Shown here piece by piece: positions 42,719 to 52,068 of a DNA stretch of 64,000 nt; within the stretch, counting starts at the first letter, position 1; every line of letters starts with the position of its first letter. Below the pieces are notes generated by a model. It was not told where the DNA came from, ran no database searches, and was given only the letters and a program-made list of their open reading frames with translations. Source of the DNA: Limnospira fusiformis SAG 85.79. Its GTDB lineage: Bacteria > Cyanobacteriota > Cyanobacteriia > Cyanobacteriales > Microcoleaceae. The position numbers were made by a program, and so were the translations under genes. The stretch lies in NCBI RefSeq assembly GCF_012516315.1, contig NZ_CP051185.1, positions 4,097,363-4,161,362 of the forward strand. The letters are read 5' to 3'.

Positions 42719-43573
42719 TCAATTATCATGCTCAAATACCATGATACCTGAACCTGATGCGTTTTGGAAGGTCATCACCAAATTATTACCATTTACCCGA
42801 AACTCTTGCACGCCTTCTAAAGCCTGAATAAACTCTGATTCCTGAGTCATTAACTCTGGTTCACAAGCCATGGAAGTTGAGGCTAAGGTGTTAATTTCTA
42901 GTTGCTGTTCTTTGACCTCATAACCACCGATTAAACGATTACAGCCACCAGTTCCAGAAATGCTATTTTCGGCAAACTCTAGGGTGACTTTGCTATCAGC
43001 GACTAAATCAATCATGGAGTCAGATTTTGTCCAAAACAACAACCGCCACGGCTTATTTAACATGGAGTTAACACTAGGTTCATCATACTTGCTAAACACC
43101 ATAAAACCCGACCCCGAATCATTTTGGTAATTCATGATTAAATTATCACCATTGACCCGAAATTCTTGCACACCTTCTAAGGCTTTAACAAATTGGAACT
43201 CTTGGCTCATTAAGGCTTCTTCGCAAGCCATTCTCGTGCTACCTACGGCACTTATTTCTAGGCGATTATCATGGACTTTATGGCCTGCCATTAAACGATT
43301 ACATCCCGCCGAACCACTAATTCCATTTTGGTCAAAAGCTAGAGTGATTTCACTACCAGCAACCACATCAACTAACCTATCAGCTTGACTCCAAAATGAG
43401 AGTTTCCAGCTACTATCTGCAATGGGGTGATTCATAGCCATGTATTGTTCAGAAATATTTTGATAAACTACTGACCCAGACTGGGCTATCCCTTGACTAG
43501 CAAACCATACGGGAGAAGCGATCGCACAAGTAGCTACCACCAGCAAACCTTTCCATTGACTTAGTTTTAACAT
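42719..43573 (-). CDS. exported protein with two META (HslJ-like) domains
   Basis: 284 residues. A signal peptide (LLVVATCAIASPVWFASQGI) is followed by two homologous META domains at about 55-160 and 170-280. Each repeats the pattern W-(K/R)-L-x-F-W, ITLAFDQNGISGSAGCNRL or VTLEFAENSISGTGGCNRL, and MACE. The paired Cys residues in GCNRL and MACE may form a disulfide. META domains occur in HslJ and in secreted or outer-membrane proteins; the function is unclear, with heat-shock and motility links reported in other bacteria. Ribosome-binding site GGAGTG lies upstream. It stands alone in a leftward run. Confidence 0.82.
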   Translation of the reverse strand: MLKLSQWKGLLVVATCAIASPVWFASQGIAQSGSVVYQNISEQYMAMNHPIADSSWKLSFWSQADRLVDVVAGSEITLAFDQNGISGSAGCNRLMAGHKVHDNRLEISAVGSTRMACEEALMSQEFQFVKALEGVQEFRVNGDNLIMNYQNDSGSGFMVFSKYDEPSVNSMLNKPWRLLFWTKSDSMIDLVADSKVTLEFAENSISGTGGCNRLIGGYEVKEQQLEINTLASTSMACEPELMTQESEFIQALEGVQEFRVNGNNLVMTFQNASGSGIMVFEHDN

Positions 43574-43874
43574 CTTTTTTCACTCCAAGCAACCATCTTA
43601 GTATAGCAACTATTGTGGGTTTATTACCCACTTTCTCAAATCACACCAACCGTAAATTAGGCATCATCGAACACCGGGAATTGTTCGGATGACATATCTG
43701 CCTGCTGTCAGTTTTCTTAATTTTTTCCATCCATCTTGATGATCAGACAAAACTTGACATCTGCCCTCACCATTTTAGGTAATGCGATCGGGTGAGCCAA
43801 ATAGTGAACAGTATGACCAGGCCCCTCGACCTGTCTTAATGGGGTGTAACTTTAGGAATTGTGGTGAATGGTGG
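43574..43874. other. 301-bp intergenic region
   Basis: Holds the META gene leader on the left. A short hairpin GTGGGT/ACCCAC with a TTATT loop is at 43616-43632. One partial HIP1 site (GCGATCG) near 43785. No open frame with support. Confidence 0.45.
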
Positions 43875-45347
43875 TTAATTCAAAAGTTGAGCCAATAGGC
43901 GAGGCATAGGTAAAATAATTGTTAGTAAAACGCCTAAAGTCATCAATCCGATGATATCTCGGACATCATCAACTTCACTAACATCATTAAGGGCTGGTTC
44001 ATCATTAAGGGGTAAAAAGAATAGCAGGATGGCTAAAATCATAAATTCCGACTGAATTAAAGCCACGAATAACATCAAAAAGCGGGTAATTTGACCAATA
44101 ATTAGACTGAGGCGCTGACCAAACATAGCATGGACCATGTGGCCTCCATCTAATTGACCAATAGGGAGTAAATTAAAAGCGGAAACTACCAAGCCTATAT
44201 ATCCAGCGATCGCCACCGGGTGCAAACTGATAGCCATATCCCGGCTTAAAGCATCTCCTAAAGCCAGTTTTGCCAAGATAGCCAAAAACATCGAAAACCT
44301 AGGATTGAGGGCATTGAAGGTCAAAATTCCCGACTGATCAGGCACAATATCGACGACTTCCGAATGAGCAAATCCCCAGAATAATAAAGGAATAGTCACC
44401 AGTAAACCAGCCCAGGGACCAGCCACACTGACATCAAATAAAGCGCGGCGGTGGGGATATGGCGATCGCGTTTGAATAAAAGCGCCAAAAGTTCCCAGAA
44501 AAAAGGGAACTGGAATAAAATAGGGAGGGGTTACCTGAATCTGATGGTGTCTAGCGGTCAAGTAGTGGCATAACTCATGAACCCCCAAAATCGCCATTAA
44601 AGCGACAGCATAGGGAAACCCCGTCAACAATAGGGAAGGATCATCCTGCCAATCCTGATTTGATATTCCCATAATTGTGCTTCCCGCGACAGTAGTTGTA
44701 AACAGGGTAATCACCATTAGCGCCAAGGCTAACAGAGGCTGACTCAGCAGGTCTTGATCAGATTTGGGAGGAGCGTCGGGGTGACGTTGGGGATTAGGGA
44801 CAAGGGCGAATAGGGGTTTATCAGATAAGTCTCGTTGGAATATTACCAAAAAGCGATCGCCAAAATTTGCCTCAATTTTCTCTCTTACGGTTTGATAAGC
44901 TATATCAGGTTGCGATCGCAATTGACCCCGACAAATCACCGCCTGGGGTCGATATTCCACATCATGCAACGGAAACACCGACCAAGGGAAACAAGCCCTT
45001 AATTTAGTCTCCTCACTCTGGCTGATAGGTGACACAGGTTCTGGAGTTTTGGTAGTTTCTGAGACAGAAGAATCTGTTTCACTTCCGGCATCTTCTGGGG
45101 TAGGATACTGGCGGCCAATATGCACCAAAACCCAATATAGACAAGGACAGACAATAAATGGAATAATCACCAGTAAAGCCGGAATCGGGGTCTGTTTGCC
45201 ATAAATTATCACCCAGCCAGTCCAGATGAAAGCAGGTGCCATCATCACCAACCACAAGATCCACACGGGAGTCCTGGTAATGCGGGTGACACTTTGACGC
45301 AAAACCAAATAAGTGACAAGTCCTAGAATTAGTAGCAATAAAAGCAT
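43875..45347 (-). CDS. site-2 protease family membrane metalloprotease
   Basis: 490 residues from ATG 45347. A TTG at 45443 is also in frame, but the Met-Leu-rich start (MLLLLLILGLVTYLVL) looks like the true N-terminal membrane segment. Two N-terminal helices precede a soluble region of about 100 residues with a VREKIEANFGDRF segment. The zinc site is HELCH (His257, Glu258, His261) in the first core helix, with a distal NLLPIGQLDGGH motif that supplies the third ligand Asp. Together these define an intramembrane S2P protease of the EGY/plastid type. It cleaves substrates within the membrane; its target is not known. It diverges from the MBL-fold gene at 45446. Confidence 0.87.
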   Translation of the reverse strand: MLLLLLILGLVTYLVLRQSVTRITRTPVWILWLVMMAPAFIWTGWVIIYGKQTPIPALLVIIPFIVCPCLYWVLVHIGRQYPTPEDAGSETDSSVSETTKTPEPVSPISQSEETKLRACFPWSVFPLHDVEYRPQAVICRGQLRSQPDIAYQTVREKIEANFGDRFLVIFQRDLSDKPLFALVPNPQRHPDAPPKSDQDLLSQPLLALALMVITLFTTTVAGSTIMGISNQDWQDDPSLLLTGFPYAVALMAILGVHELCHYLTARHHQIQVTPPYFIPVPFFLGTFGAFIQTRSPYPHRRALFDVSVAGPWAGLLVTIPLLFWGFAHSEVVDIVPDQSGILTFNALNPRFSMFLAILAKLALGDALSRDMAISLHPVAIAGYIGLVVSAFNLLPIGQLDGGHMVHAMFGQRLSLIIGQITRFLMLFVALIQSEFMILAILLFFLPLNDEPALNDVSEVDDVRDIIGLMTLGVLLTIILPMPRLLAQLLN

Positions 45348-45445
45348 AATGATATTTTGATCGCAGGGAACACCGTAACCGGGAATCAGGGAAACCACAA
45401 AAAAGGATCTGGTATAGTTTACCGATAACTCGTTGAGATTCAAAA

Positions 45446-46126
45446 ATGGCCCATAGGAACACCAGTGGAAACAGCGTAATGGCCCAGCAGCAGTCTACAA
45501 CCAAACCACCGAAACCTATTTTTGAAACAATTTATGGATTTTCACCAAACCGAGATACTCTGGGTGGGACAGCTTACTTCATTGTAGAAAACTCAGGTAA
45601 TATCTTGATCGATTCTCCGCCTTGGACAGAAACTGAACAAGAGTTTATCCAGCAACAGGGGGGGCTAAAGTGGTTAGTGATCACCCATCGCGGCGGTATG
45701 GGTAAAGCTAGGGAAATTCAGAAAGCTACTGACTGTCAAATTTTGTGTCAGGAACAGGAAGCCTATCTGTTACCAGAAGCTGAGGTCATATCTTTTGAAA
45801 GGGAATTTTCCCTAACTCCAGAGATTATGGTGATTTGGACTCCTGGACATTCTCCCGGTTCCTCCTGTGTTTATACTTCCCAGTATGGCGGGATCTTGTT
45901 TTCCGGTCGCCATTTGTTACCTGATGCTAAGGGTAAGCCAGTCCCCCTACGAACTGCTAAAACTTTTCACTGGTCGAGACAAGTTCGCAGTGTGCAGGTC
46001 CTATTGGATAGATTTACACCGGAAACGTTACAATGGATTTGTCCTGGGGCTAGTATTGGCTTATTACGCGCCAAGTTGGCGATCGCTGACGGTTATCACC
46101 AAATCGCTGATAGCATGAGGCAATAG
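45446..46126 (+). CDS. MBL-fold protein with degenerate metal site
   Basis: 226 residues (ATG 45446; a second Met 11 codons later at 45479 is possible). The fold is that of a metallo-beta-lactamase, with GTAYFIVENSGNILIDSPP strand order and TPGHSPGSSC. The first metal motif HxHxDH is replaced by HRGGMG: His81 is kept but the second His, the Asp and the third His are lost. FSGRHLL stands where FSGD usually gives a bridging Asp. A normal two-zinc hydrolase site is thus unlikely, though a single His and the PGH histidine remain. It is read divergently from the S2P gene and ends before a hairpin at 46144. Confidence 0.8.
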   Translation: MAHRNTSGNSVMAQQQSTTKPPKPIFETIYGFSPNRDTLGGTAYFIVENSGNILIDSPPWTETEQEFIQQQGGLKWLVITHRGGMGKAREIQKATDCQILCQEQEAYLLPEAEVISFEREFSLTPEIMVIWTPGHSPGSSCVYTSQYGGILFSGRHLLPDAKGKPVPLRTAKTFHWSRQVRSVQVLLDRFTPETLQWICPGASIGLLRAKLAIADGYHQIADSMRQ

Positions 46127-46143
46127 CTCACCTCAATTGTCCG

Positions 46144-46161
46144 TTGCCACTTGTGTGGCAA
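46144..46161 (+). terminator. hairpin after MBL-fold gene
   Basis: A perfect 7-bp stem TTGCCAC/GTGGCAA with TTGT loop, 17 bp after the stop codon. An AT-rich stretch follows, but no long U-tract. Confidence 0.45.
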
Positions 46162-46201
46162 AATATTCTATAGCTGTTGCTAAATTTATCGCCAAATAAC
46201 T

Positions 46202-46666
46202 ATGACTTCTGCAACTACACTTTCCGATGCTCCTGATTTGACAGGTGATGATTACATTGTTATTGGTTTAGCCCACTGCTTTATTAAAGAAGATGGGGAA
46301 GTCCAACCGGTTACGATCGCCGAACCCATCCCCTCAGCCGCCTTAGAAGCGATTATCAAGGGTATTCCTACCTCCTATCAAATCGCCTCTGCTGTCACCC
46401 TGGGAACTTTACTCACCGATGAGTCTGTCACACTTCCTGAAGCCTTCAGCCCAGAAACTCAACTCTGTGACGACTTTAGAGAACGTACCATCGCCGCCGC
46501 GCGTACCTACAAACGCCGTGAGGTGGCTAAGTCTCATATTTCAGTCGGGACTACCTTCGAGAAATTGAACTTTTCCACCGAACGCAAACGCCTACTTAAT
46601 TCTGAACGAATTGTTAGCGCGGAAGATAACGTTAAACAACACGCCTACACCCACCAAGTTCTCTAG
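46202..46666 (+). CDS. conserved cyanobacterial hypothetical protein
   Basis: 154 residues, soluble, no signal peptide or membrane segment. I do not recognise a named domain. The N-terminal half (YIVIGLAHCFIKEDGEVQPV followed by IAEPIPSAALEAI) looks beta-alpha and compact; the C-terminal half is basic and helical (AAARTYKRREVAKSH, FSTERKRLL). Start ATG 46202. The stop codon overlaps that of the histidine kinase on the other strand in the shared palindrome CTAG, so the two genes end tail to tail with no gap. Confidence 0.68.
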   Translation: MTSATTLSDAPDLTGDDYIVIGLAHCFIKEDGEVQPVTIAEPIPSAALEAIIKGIPTSYQIASAVTLGTLLTDESVTLPEAFSPETQLCDDFRERTIAAARTYKRREVAKSHISVGTTFEKLNFSTERKRLLNSERIVSAEDNVKQHAYTHQVL

Positions 46667-48858
46667 TTAGACTTCAGCGGTATATATATTCTGAACTCCA
46701 AGCCGCCTTGGGGTTGGGAAACACAAGCCAGTTCACCACCATGCTTTTCAACTACTAGGTGATGGGCTATAGACAATCCTAGGGCGGTTGTTTGACCAAA
46801 AGTAGGCGCGGCTAATAATGGTTCAAATACCTGCTGAAATTCATCTGGGCTTAAACTTGGACCATTATCAGCTATGGAAATCATTACCCTTTTTCTGTCT
46901 TTCTCCTCCACTATGGTAGTGCTGACTGACAGGGTAGGATCAACCATGCGATCGCCTCCTACCATCGCCATTTCTAGCCGATCTATATGGTAGGTGATTA
47001 GATTCATAAATACCTGATTTAATTGTCCGGGATAACACTCGATTAACGGTAAATATCCATAGTCTTTGACTAATTTAATACTCCCTCGCCCTCCCTTAGC
47101 CTGTAGGCGATTTTGCAAAATCAGCAAGGTACTATCCAAGCCTTCATGAATATTCGCCTCCTTCATTTGGGATTCATCTAGACGGGTAAATACACGCAGC
47201 GATCGCACCACGTCCCTAATGCGTTCCGCCCCCACCTGCATAGATTCAAACATTTTGGGTAAATCTATCTTGATAAAATCAAGACCTATTTCCTCCATTT
47301 CTTCCTCAATTTCCTCCGGGGTTTCTGGATAATACTCGTTATATAAATCTACCAATCTCAGTAGATCCTCAATATACTTATATCCATGACCCAGATTACC
47401 AAAAATGAAATTAACCGGATTATTAATTTCGTGAGCAATTCCTGCTACTAATTGTCCCAGAGAAGACATCTTTTCAGTTTGCACTAATTGGGTTTGGGCG
47501 CGTTTTAACTGTACTAAAGCCGCTTCTAACTCGTTGCGGCGGCGAGTTTCCTGTTCCTCACTTAGTCGCAGCGCCATTTCCATATTACGGCGTTCGGTAA
47601 TATCTAACCCGACAAATACCGCCGCCGCGCCCCGATGATATTTTTGAGCTACAATTAAATAGGTGCGTGGTTCACCCTTAACATTAGCAGTAATTTCCCG
47701 AGAACTTGTCCAGTTATTCCTATCAAAAAAAGCATAGACAAATTCATTAAATTCTGGGCTGGTTTGCAGAAAACCTACCTCTTTACCGATGAATTGATGG
47801 GTCGGTACACCATAAGCATTAGCTAGGTGTTGATTAACCCCTAAATATCTCAGGTCTGAACCTACCCAAGACACTAACCCTGGTACCGCATTTAAAACAG
47901 CTTCGAGTTGGTCGCGCGACTCGGTAATGACTGAGGAAGCCACTTGACGTTCGGAGATATCTCTGGCAAACCAACAGATTAACGGTAAGGTGGGAGAATG
48001 GCGATCGCCTGTTTGTATGGCAGTATTAACCTTAATATCAATATCTGAGGGTTTAACCTCTAAATAGTTAACATTGACTTCCACGGGACAAATTACGCCA
48101 TGGCGACAACTATGGCGTGATTCAAAAGTCAGCGAACCTTTATGGCGAATATCCTCGCACTGGACAGACCAGATAGTTGGGGATAGGTCAGGATCAATAT
48201 CGTAGATTTTCAGTTTTAGTAATTCCCCCCGGGAATAGCCTAATAACCTACAGGCAGTGTCATTAACATAGCATAACCTACCATCAAGGGTAATCCACAA
48301 TACCGCATCCGCCGCCCTATCCATCGCCAATTGGGTCAGTTGTAGGGTATCCTTTAACTGTTTCGATGCGGTAATGGCTTCTAAGGACAGGATTAAACCA
48401 GCGATCGCCCCGGTTTCCGTTTTCCAAGGCCTGACAACCCATTTCACCCATTCTATGCTACCATCACTCAGGCTCAGACAGGTTTCTAATTCCCAACTGT
48501 CTAAGGTTCCTGCTAAAGATGCCTCCGCGTTCTCATGCCAACGATCTGGTAAGTTCGGAAATAGCTGATAATGGGATACACCCAGTAAATTGTCGGAAAT
48601 TTGGCTATCACTATACTGGTCTTGCCAGTACTGGGATATAGCCACATAGCACATTTGGCGATCGACCATAGCGATCGCTGTCGGCATTGATGCCATCAGT
48701 TGATTAAATAGTATATCTCCTGATCTCCCTGGAACTGCTGCACTATACATAGAATTATAGCCACAATTATAGCCATTGCTAACTGATGCCGCCTCCTGGG
48801 ATGAAAAAGATTGTGTGGGCTGGTTATTCACAATTCGCGATACTCCGGTTAATTGCAT
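46663..48858 (-). CDS. PAS-domain histidine kinase with degenerate ATPase
   Basis: 731 residues, cytoplasmic. Three PAS domains lie at about 55-170, 180-300 and 320-430 (for example DAVLWITLDGRLCYVNDTAC). A HisKA-type dimerisation helix holds the phosphoacceptor His476 in GIAHEINNPVNF. The ATPase domain departs from consensus: the N-box Asn is replaced by Tyr623 (NLITYHIDRL for NLLSNAIDAL), the G1 box is DNGPSLS instead of DNGPGI, and the G2 box reads TTALGLS rather than GTGLGLS. It may be inactive or weak and act as a scaffold or phosphatase. A long acidic loop (about 508-526) interrupts the region between H and N boxes, as in several cyanobacterial kinases. No response regulator gene is adjacent. 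Confidence 0.88.
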   Translation of the reverse strand: MQLTGVSRIVNNQPTQSFSSQEAASVSNGYNCGYNSMYSAAVPGRSGDILFNQLMASMPTAIAMVDRQMCYVAISQYWQDQYSDSQISDNLLGVSHYQLFPNLPDRWHENAEASLAGTLDSWELETCLSLSDGSIEWVKWVVRPWKTETGAIAGLILSLEAITASKQLKDTLQLTQLAMDRAADAVLWITLDGRLCYVNDTACRLLGYSRGELLKLKIYDIDPDLSPTIWSVQCEDIRHKGSLTFESRHSCRHGVICPVEVNVNYLEVKPSDIDIKVNTAIQTGDRHSPTLPLICWFARDISERQVASSVITESRDQLEAVLNAVPGLVSWVGSDLRYLGVNQHLANAYGVPTHQFIGKEVGFLQTSPEFNEFVYAFFDRNNWTSSREITANVKGEPRTYLIVAQKYHRGAAAVFVGLDITERRNMEMALRLSEEQETRRRNELEAALVQLKRAQTQLVQTEKMSSLGQLVAGIAHEINNPVNFIFGNLGHGYKYIEDLLRLVDLYNEYYPETPEEIEEEMEEIGLDFIKIDLPKMFESMQVGAERIRDVVRSLRVFTRLDESQMKEANIHEGLDSTLLILQNRLQAKGGRGSIKLVKDYGYLPLIECYPGQLNQVFMNLITYHIDRLEMAMVGGDRMVDPTLSVSTTIVEEKDRKRVMISIADNGPSLSPDEFQQVFEPLLAAPTFGQTTALGLSIAHHLVVEKHGGELACVSQPQGGLEFRIYIPLKSN

Positions 48859-49207
48859 CTAGTCGGCACAGTTAGAAATTACAGGGGAACATTGGAGCGT
48901 TTCGGATCATTTATGTTCCATTTATTTATACGTTCCATGTCAATTATCATGGGGGGTCTCACCCTCCATTGTATTCTTGGTTACAGATTTTGTCTATATT
49001 CCTTATTGCTTGTAAACCCATGTCCCACAGTCCCATAGCCAGCGGACTGCGTAGCGTCAGAAGCCGACTCTCTCAATCCTAACCGGAAAATTTGGGCCTG
49101 ACGCAGCACAGCGATCGCCATGGTGCGTCAGAAATCCATTTCCTCCCTTGATGATAATTATCCCTATCTGACGCTACGGGTTGACATCTATTTTCAATTA
49201 TCATGAA
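48859..49207. other. 349-bp intergenic region with MITE-like element
   Basis: No supported gene. The central part is the inverted-repeat element at 49051-49177, described separately. The rest includes the leader of the histidine kinase on the left side and the 3' side of the receiver-like gene on the right. Confidence 0.5.
49051..49177. mobile_element. MITE-like inverted-repeat element of 127 bp
   Basis: Terminal inverted repeat GTAGCGTCAGA at 49051-49061, matched as TCTGACGCTAC at 49167-49177. A nested inverted pair CTGACGCAGCAC (from about 49095) and GTGCGTCAG (ending near 49130) lies inside, with a HIP1 octamer between them. The same GTGCGTCAG/CTGACGCAC pair flanks the MITE-like copy at 52069. 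No open frame. Confidence 0.6.
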
Positions 49208-49726
49208 TTATCCCATATTTAATCTGTCTAACTGATGGTAATTAAACATGATTTTCTGGATTTTGGTGAATACATAACCTAATTCTATTTGGTCAATAGG
49301 TAGTAAATCCAGCACTTCTAAAACTCGTTGTAATCCTAAAATAATTTCTGCCCGTAAGTGTAGGGCGGGAAATCCGGGTAATAAATCCTGCGCCCCTTGT
49401 TTGATAGCCCAAAGACGTTCTGCTTGTGATACTTTTGGGGCGGTTTCATGAGTTAAAATAACTTCAACTTCGGGATAGTTTAAATCACACCAACGACAAA
49501 ATTCATAGGGGCTTTCTTCTTGCCTGATAAAATACATGACATCAACTATACATAAATCTGGTAGCTGGTTTTCTCGAGCTTTTTTCTGCAAAAAGAACTT
49601 TAAATGTGATGATTTATGGTAGTTGTAAACTGATAGACCTTGAGAAGACAAGATTAAATTCCAAATCATTTGCTGTGGCTTCGAGATTTGAGCAACCAGC
49701 ACAGTTTTCGGAGGGTTATTTATCAT
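49208..49726 (-). CDS. receiver-like (CheY-fold) protein, function unknown
   Basis: 172 residues from ATG 49726 (a GTG at 49738 is in frame). The N-terminal 125 residues look like a CheY-type receiver: a beta-1 strand KTVLVAQISKP, the DLCIVDVMYF strand that places an Asp near the phosphorylation position, and a VEVILTHETA strand with Thr after beta-4. The acidic pocket of beta-1 (DD/ED) is missing, so phosphorylation is doubtful. The remaining 45 residues are helical. No output domain is visible. It may serve as a pseudo-receiver; the family is unnamed. Confidence 0.6.
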   Translation of the reverse strand: MINNPPKTVLVAQISKPQQMIWNLILSSQGLSVYNYHKSSHLKFFLQKKARENQLPDLCIVDVMYFIRQEESPYEFCRWCDLNYPEVEVILTHETAPKVSQAERLWAIKQGAQDLLPGFPALHLRAEIILGLQRVLEVLDLLPIDQIELGYVFTKIQKIMFNYHQLDRLNMG

Positions 49727-49980
49727 ACAAAAACTCACTTTTTGTTAATCAAGCACAATCCTATCGGTCGAAATCAATCAACCTTCAGTAATAGCTTTTG
49801 ATGGTTTTTGTAGAGACACCCTTAACTTAAACAACAAGAATCAGCAAATCTTGAAATCCGACTGACTAAAATTTAGACTGCGTGTTATGATCTATCAAAT
49901 AGCCGTTTAAACTCCACCCCAACTGCTGATTATAGCACTGGGACTGGTAATCTTAATCTCAATCAACTAATTAGTTGCCA

Positions 49981-52014
49981 ATGCCTGAATTTCATCAATT
50001 ACTAAATTTGCCATCTATTTCTCGCAGACAAGCTATCAAGATTTTGGGAGTCAGTATAGCTGGTGGAATCCTAGGCTATTCCCGATTCAAAAAAACCCAA
50101 CCTACGATCGCCCAAAAAGACTCAATTGCCCTTCCCTATACTTTAAACAACCCTAAAAAAGTTGTTGTAGTCGGTGCCGGATTAGCAGGTTTAGCCTGTG
50201 CCTACGAACTCAGCCAACGGGGGTTTGCAGTGACCTTATTGGAACGCGCGCCCCAACTCGGTGGCAAAATTGCCAGTTGGCCGATTCAGGTAGGAAACCA
50301 GACGTTTATGATGGAACATGGGTTCCACGGGTTTTTCCCCCAGTATTATAACCTCAACCGCATCATTGAGGAACTCCACATCAGAGATAATTTTTTATCT
50401 CTTAAATTCTACTCGGTAGTTCTGAGAAATAACACTTATGAGCCGGAAGTGTTTCGCCCCAATCATTCAGCCTTTCCCTGGAATATAGTAGATTTAGCGA
50501 TCGCATCACCCAACCGACTCCGGTGGGGAATTAACCTCACCAAACGCCAACACTGGGAAGTTTTCCGAGAAATTGGTGGTTTCGCCATTCCCGACAGCTT
50601 TGAAAGACTCGATCAGATCTCCGTCAGCGACTGGGTAAAGGGAGAATTTCCCCAAGGTCTTTACGACCTGTACTTTCTCCCCTTCGCTAAGTCTAGCCTA
50701 AATGCGCCGGATTCTCTTAGCGCCGGAGAACTAATGCAGTTTTTCCATTTCTACTTTTTCGGGAACCCAGAAGGACTAGCCTTTAACGGGACCCGCGAAG
50801 ATATGGGTAGCAGTCTCGTCCAACCCATAGCCGATGCAATTATTGCCAAAGGGGGTAAAATTATCACCGGAGGGGTAGTTTCTGAGGTGAAATGGCGAGA
50901 TGGAAAAATTGACTCCCTCACCTACACGACGGGAGACCGTCATGGGTCAGCACCTTTTTGGGTAAATCGTCATGTCAGTTTAGGAAACACTGGGGAATAT
51001 TTTGGCGCTGCGGATGAAGTTTATGCTGTTAACCCCGATAAAACGGAAGCGATTTCCCTCACCTGTACTCACCAAGGTTGTACTGTTAATCAGGAGTCTG
51101 ATGGACGTTTTTACTGTCCCTGTCATGGCGCTATTTATGATCAACAAGGTCGGGTGATTTCGGGTCCGACTCAACAGGATTTACCCCGATTTAAGGTTCT
51201 CAAATATGACACTACTCGCCTACAGTTAATTGCTCAAACCAACAAACCCCCCAAAGGTAGGGGGGATAATAGGGAGCTAAAACAGGAGGTAAGCTCGCAC
51301 TACTCTAAAATGGCGGCTTCTCAACTTTCCGTTACATATGTTACACAATCGACGATTAGTTTAGCAGCAGACTATTACATATTTGCTACTGATGTTCCGG
51401 GGGTTAAATCTTTATTTTCCCTGTCTATAGGGGATGTTAACCGGAAGGTTCAACAACAAATCGAAAAATTGGCGATCGCTGACCCTTTTGCGGTGTGTCG
51501 ATTCTGGTTTGACCGAGATTTCCCCTGGGAACATAGCGATTTTACCTCGGTATCGGGTTATAAATTAACCGATAGTATCACCCTATATCATCGCATTCAA
51601 GAAACTTATCAACAATGGCATCAACAAACGGGAGGAAGTGTGGTAGAACTGCACGCATACTGTTATAAAGAAGCGGATTTCCCTACTCAATCAGCGTTGC
51701 TAACCACCTTTGAAAAAGAACTATATGAAATCGTCCCTGAACTGCAAAACGCCACTCTATTACATCGAGAATTAGTCAATCAAAAGAACTTTTCTGGCTA
51801 TCCACCGGGTAGTTATAGCGATCGCCCTTGCACTGATTCTGGTGTCCCTAATCTCCAATTTGCGGGAGATTGGGTAAAAATGCCTTTTCCCTGTGGTTTA
51901 ATGGAAAGGGCGGTTAGTAGTGGCTTATTGGCGGCTAATGATATTATACACCAAGAAGGATTGCAAAGACGACCATTATTATCAGTCAATCCCAAAGGTA
52001 TTTTCACGATTTGA
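49981..52014 (+). CDS. FAD-dependent oxidoreductase with internal Rieske domain (carotenoid desaturase-like)
   Basis: 677 residues from ATG 49981. An apparent Tat signal comes first (SRRQAIKILGVSIAGGIL). A Rossmann FAD motif VVVVGAGLAGLACAYELSQR follows near residue 62. The fold is that of amine oxidase/phytoene desaturase enzymes (LGGKIASW, MEHGFHGFF). A Rieske [2Fe-2S] domain is inserted near residues 320-420, with C362-T-H364 (CTHQGC) and C379-P-C-H382 (CPCHG). The C-terminal FAD part (LQFAGDWVKMPFPCGLMERA) closes the fold. Isorenieratene synthase (CrtU/CruE-type) proteins combine these parts, so an aromatic carotenoid or similar beta-ring modification is a possible role. No other carotenoid gene is adjacent. 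Confidence 0.82.
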   Translation: MPEFHQLLNLPSISRRQAIKILGVSIAGGILGYSRFKKTQPTIAQKDSIALPYTLNNPKKVVVVGAGLAGLACAYELSQRGFAVTLLERAPQLGGKIASWPIQVGNQTFMMEHGFHGFFPQYYNLNRIIEELHIRDNFLSLKFYSVVLRNNTYEPEVFRPNHSAFPWNIVDLAIASPNRLRWGINLTKRQHWEVFREIGGFAIPDSFERLDQISVSDWVKGEFPQGLYDLYFLPFAKSSLNAPDSLSAGELMQFFHFYFFGNPEGLAFNGTREDMGSSLVQPIADAIIAKGGKIITGGVVSEVKWRDGKIDSLTYTTGDRHGSAPFWVNRHVSLGNTGEYFGAADEVYAVNPDKTEAISLTCTHQGCTVNQESDGRFYCPCHGAIYDQQGRVISGPTQQDLPRFKVLKYDTTRLQLIAQTNKPPKGRGDNRELKQEVSSHYSKMAASQLSVTYVTQSTISLAADYYIFATDVPGVKSLFSLSIGDVNRKVQQQIEKLAIADPFAVCRFWFDRDFPWEHSDFTSVSGYKLTDSITLYHRIQETYQQWHQQTGGSVVELHAYCYKEADFPTQSALLTTFEKELYEIVPELQNATLLHRELVNQKNFSGYPPGSYSDRPCTDSGVPNLQFAGDWVKMPFPCGLMERAVSSGLLAANDIIHQEGLQRRPLLSVNPKGIFTI

Positions 52015-52068
52015 ACACGGGATAATTGACAGCTATTAATAACGGGTTGGGTGCGTCAGCAAAGGCTG

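Noticed and set aside
45348-45504. Upstream extension of the S2P gene and an overlapping minus-strand frame to 45504
   Set aside because: The extension uses a TTG start and overlaps the start of the divergent MBL-fold gene; the other frame is a shadow in a different phase.
48853-49038. 61-residue plus-strand frame beyond the histidine kinase start
   Set aside because: No ribosome-binding site and no recognisable domain; it lies in the likely promoter of the kinase.
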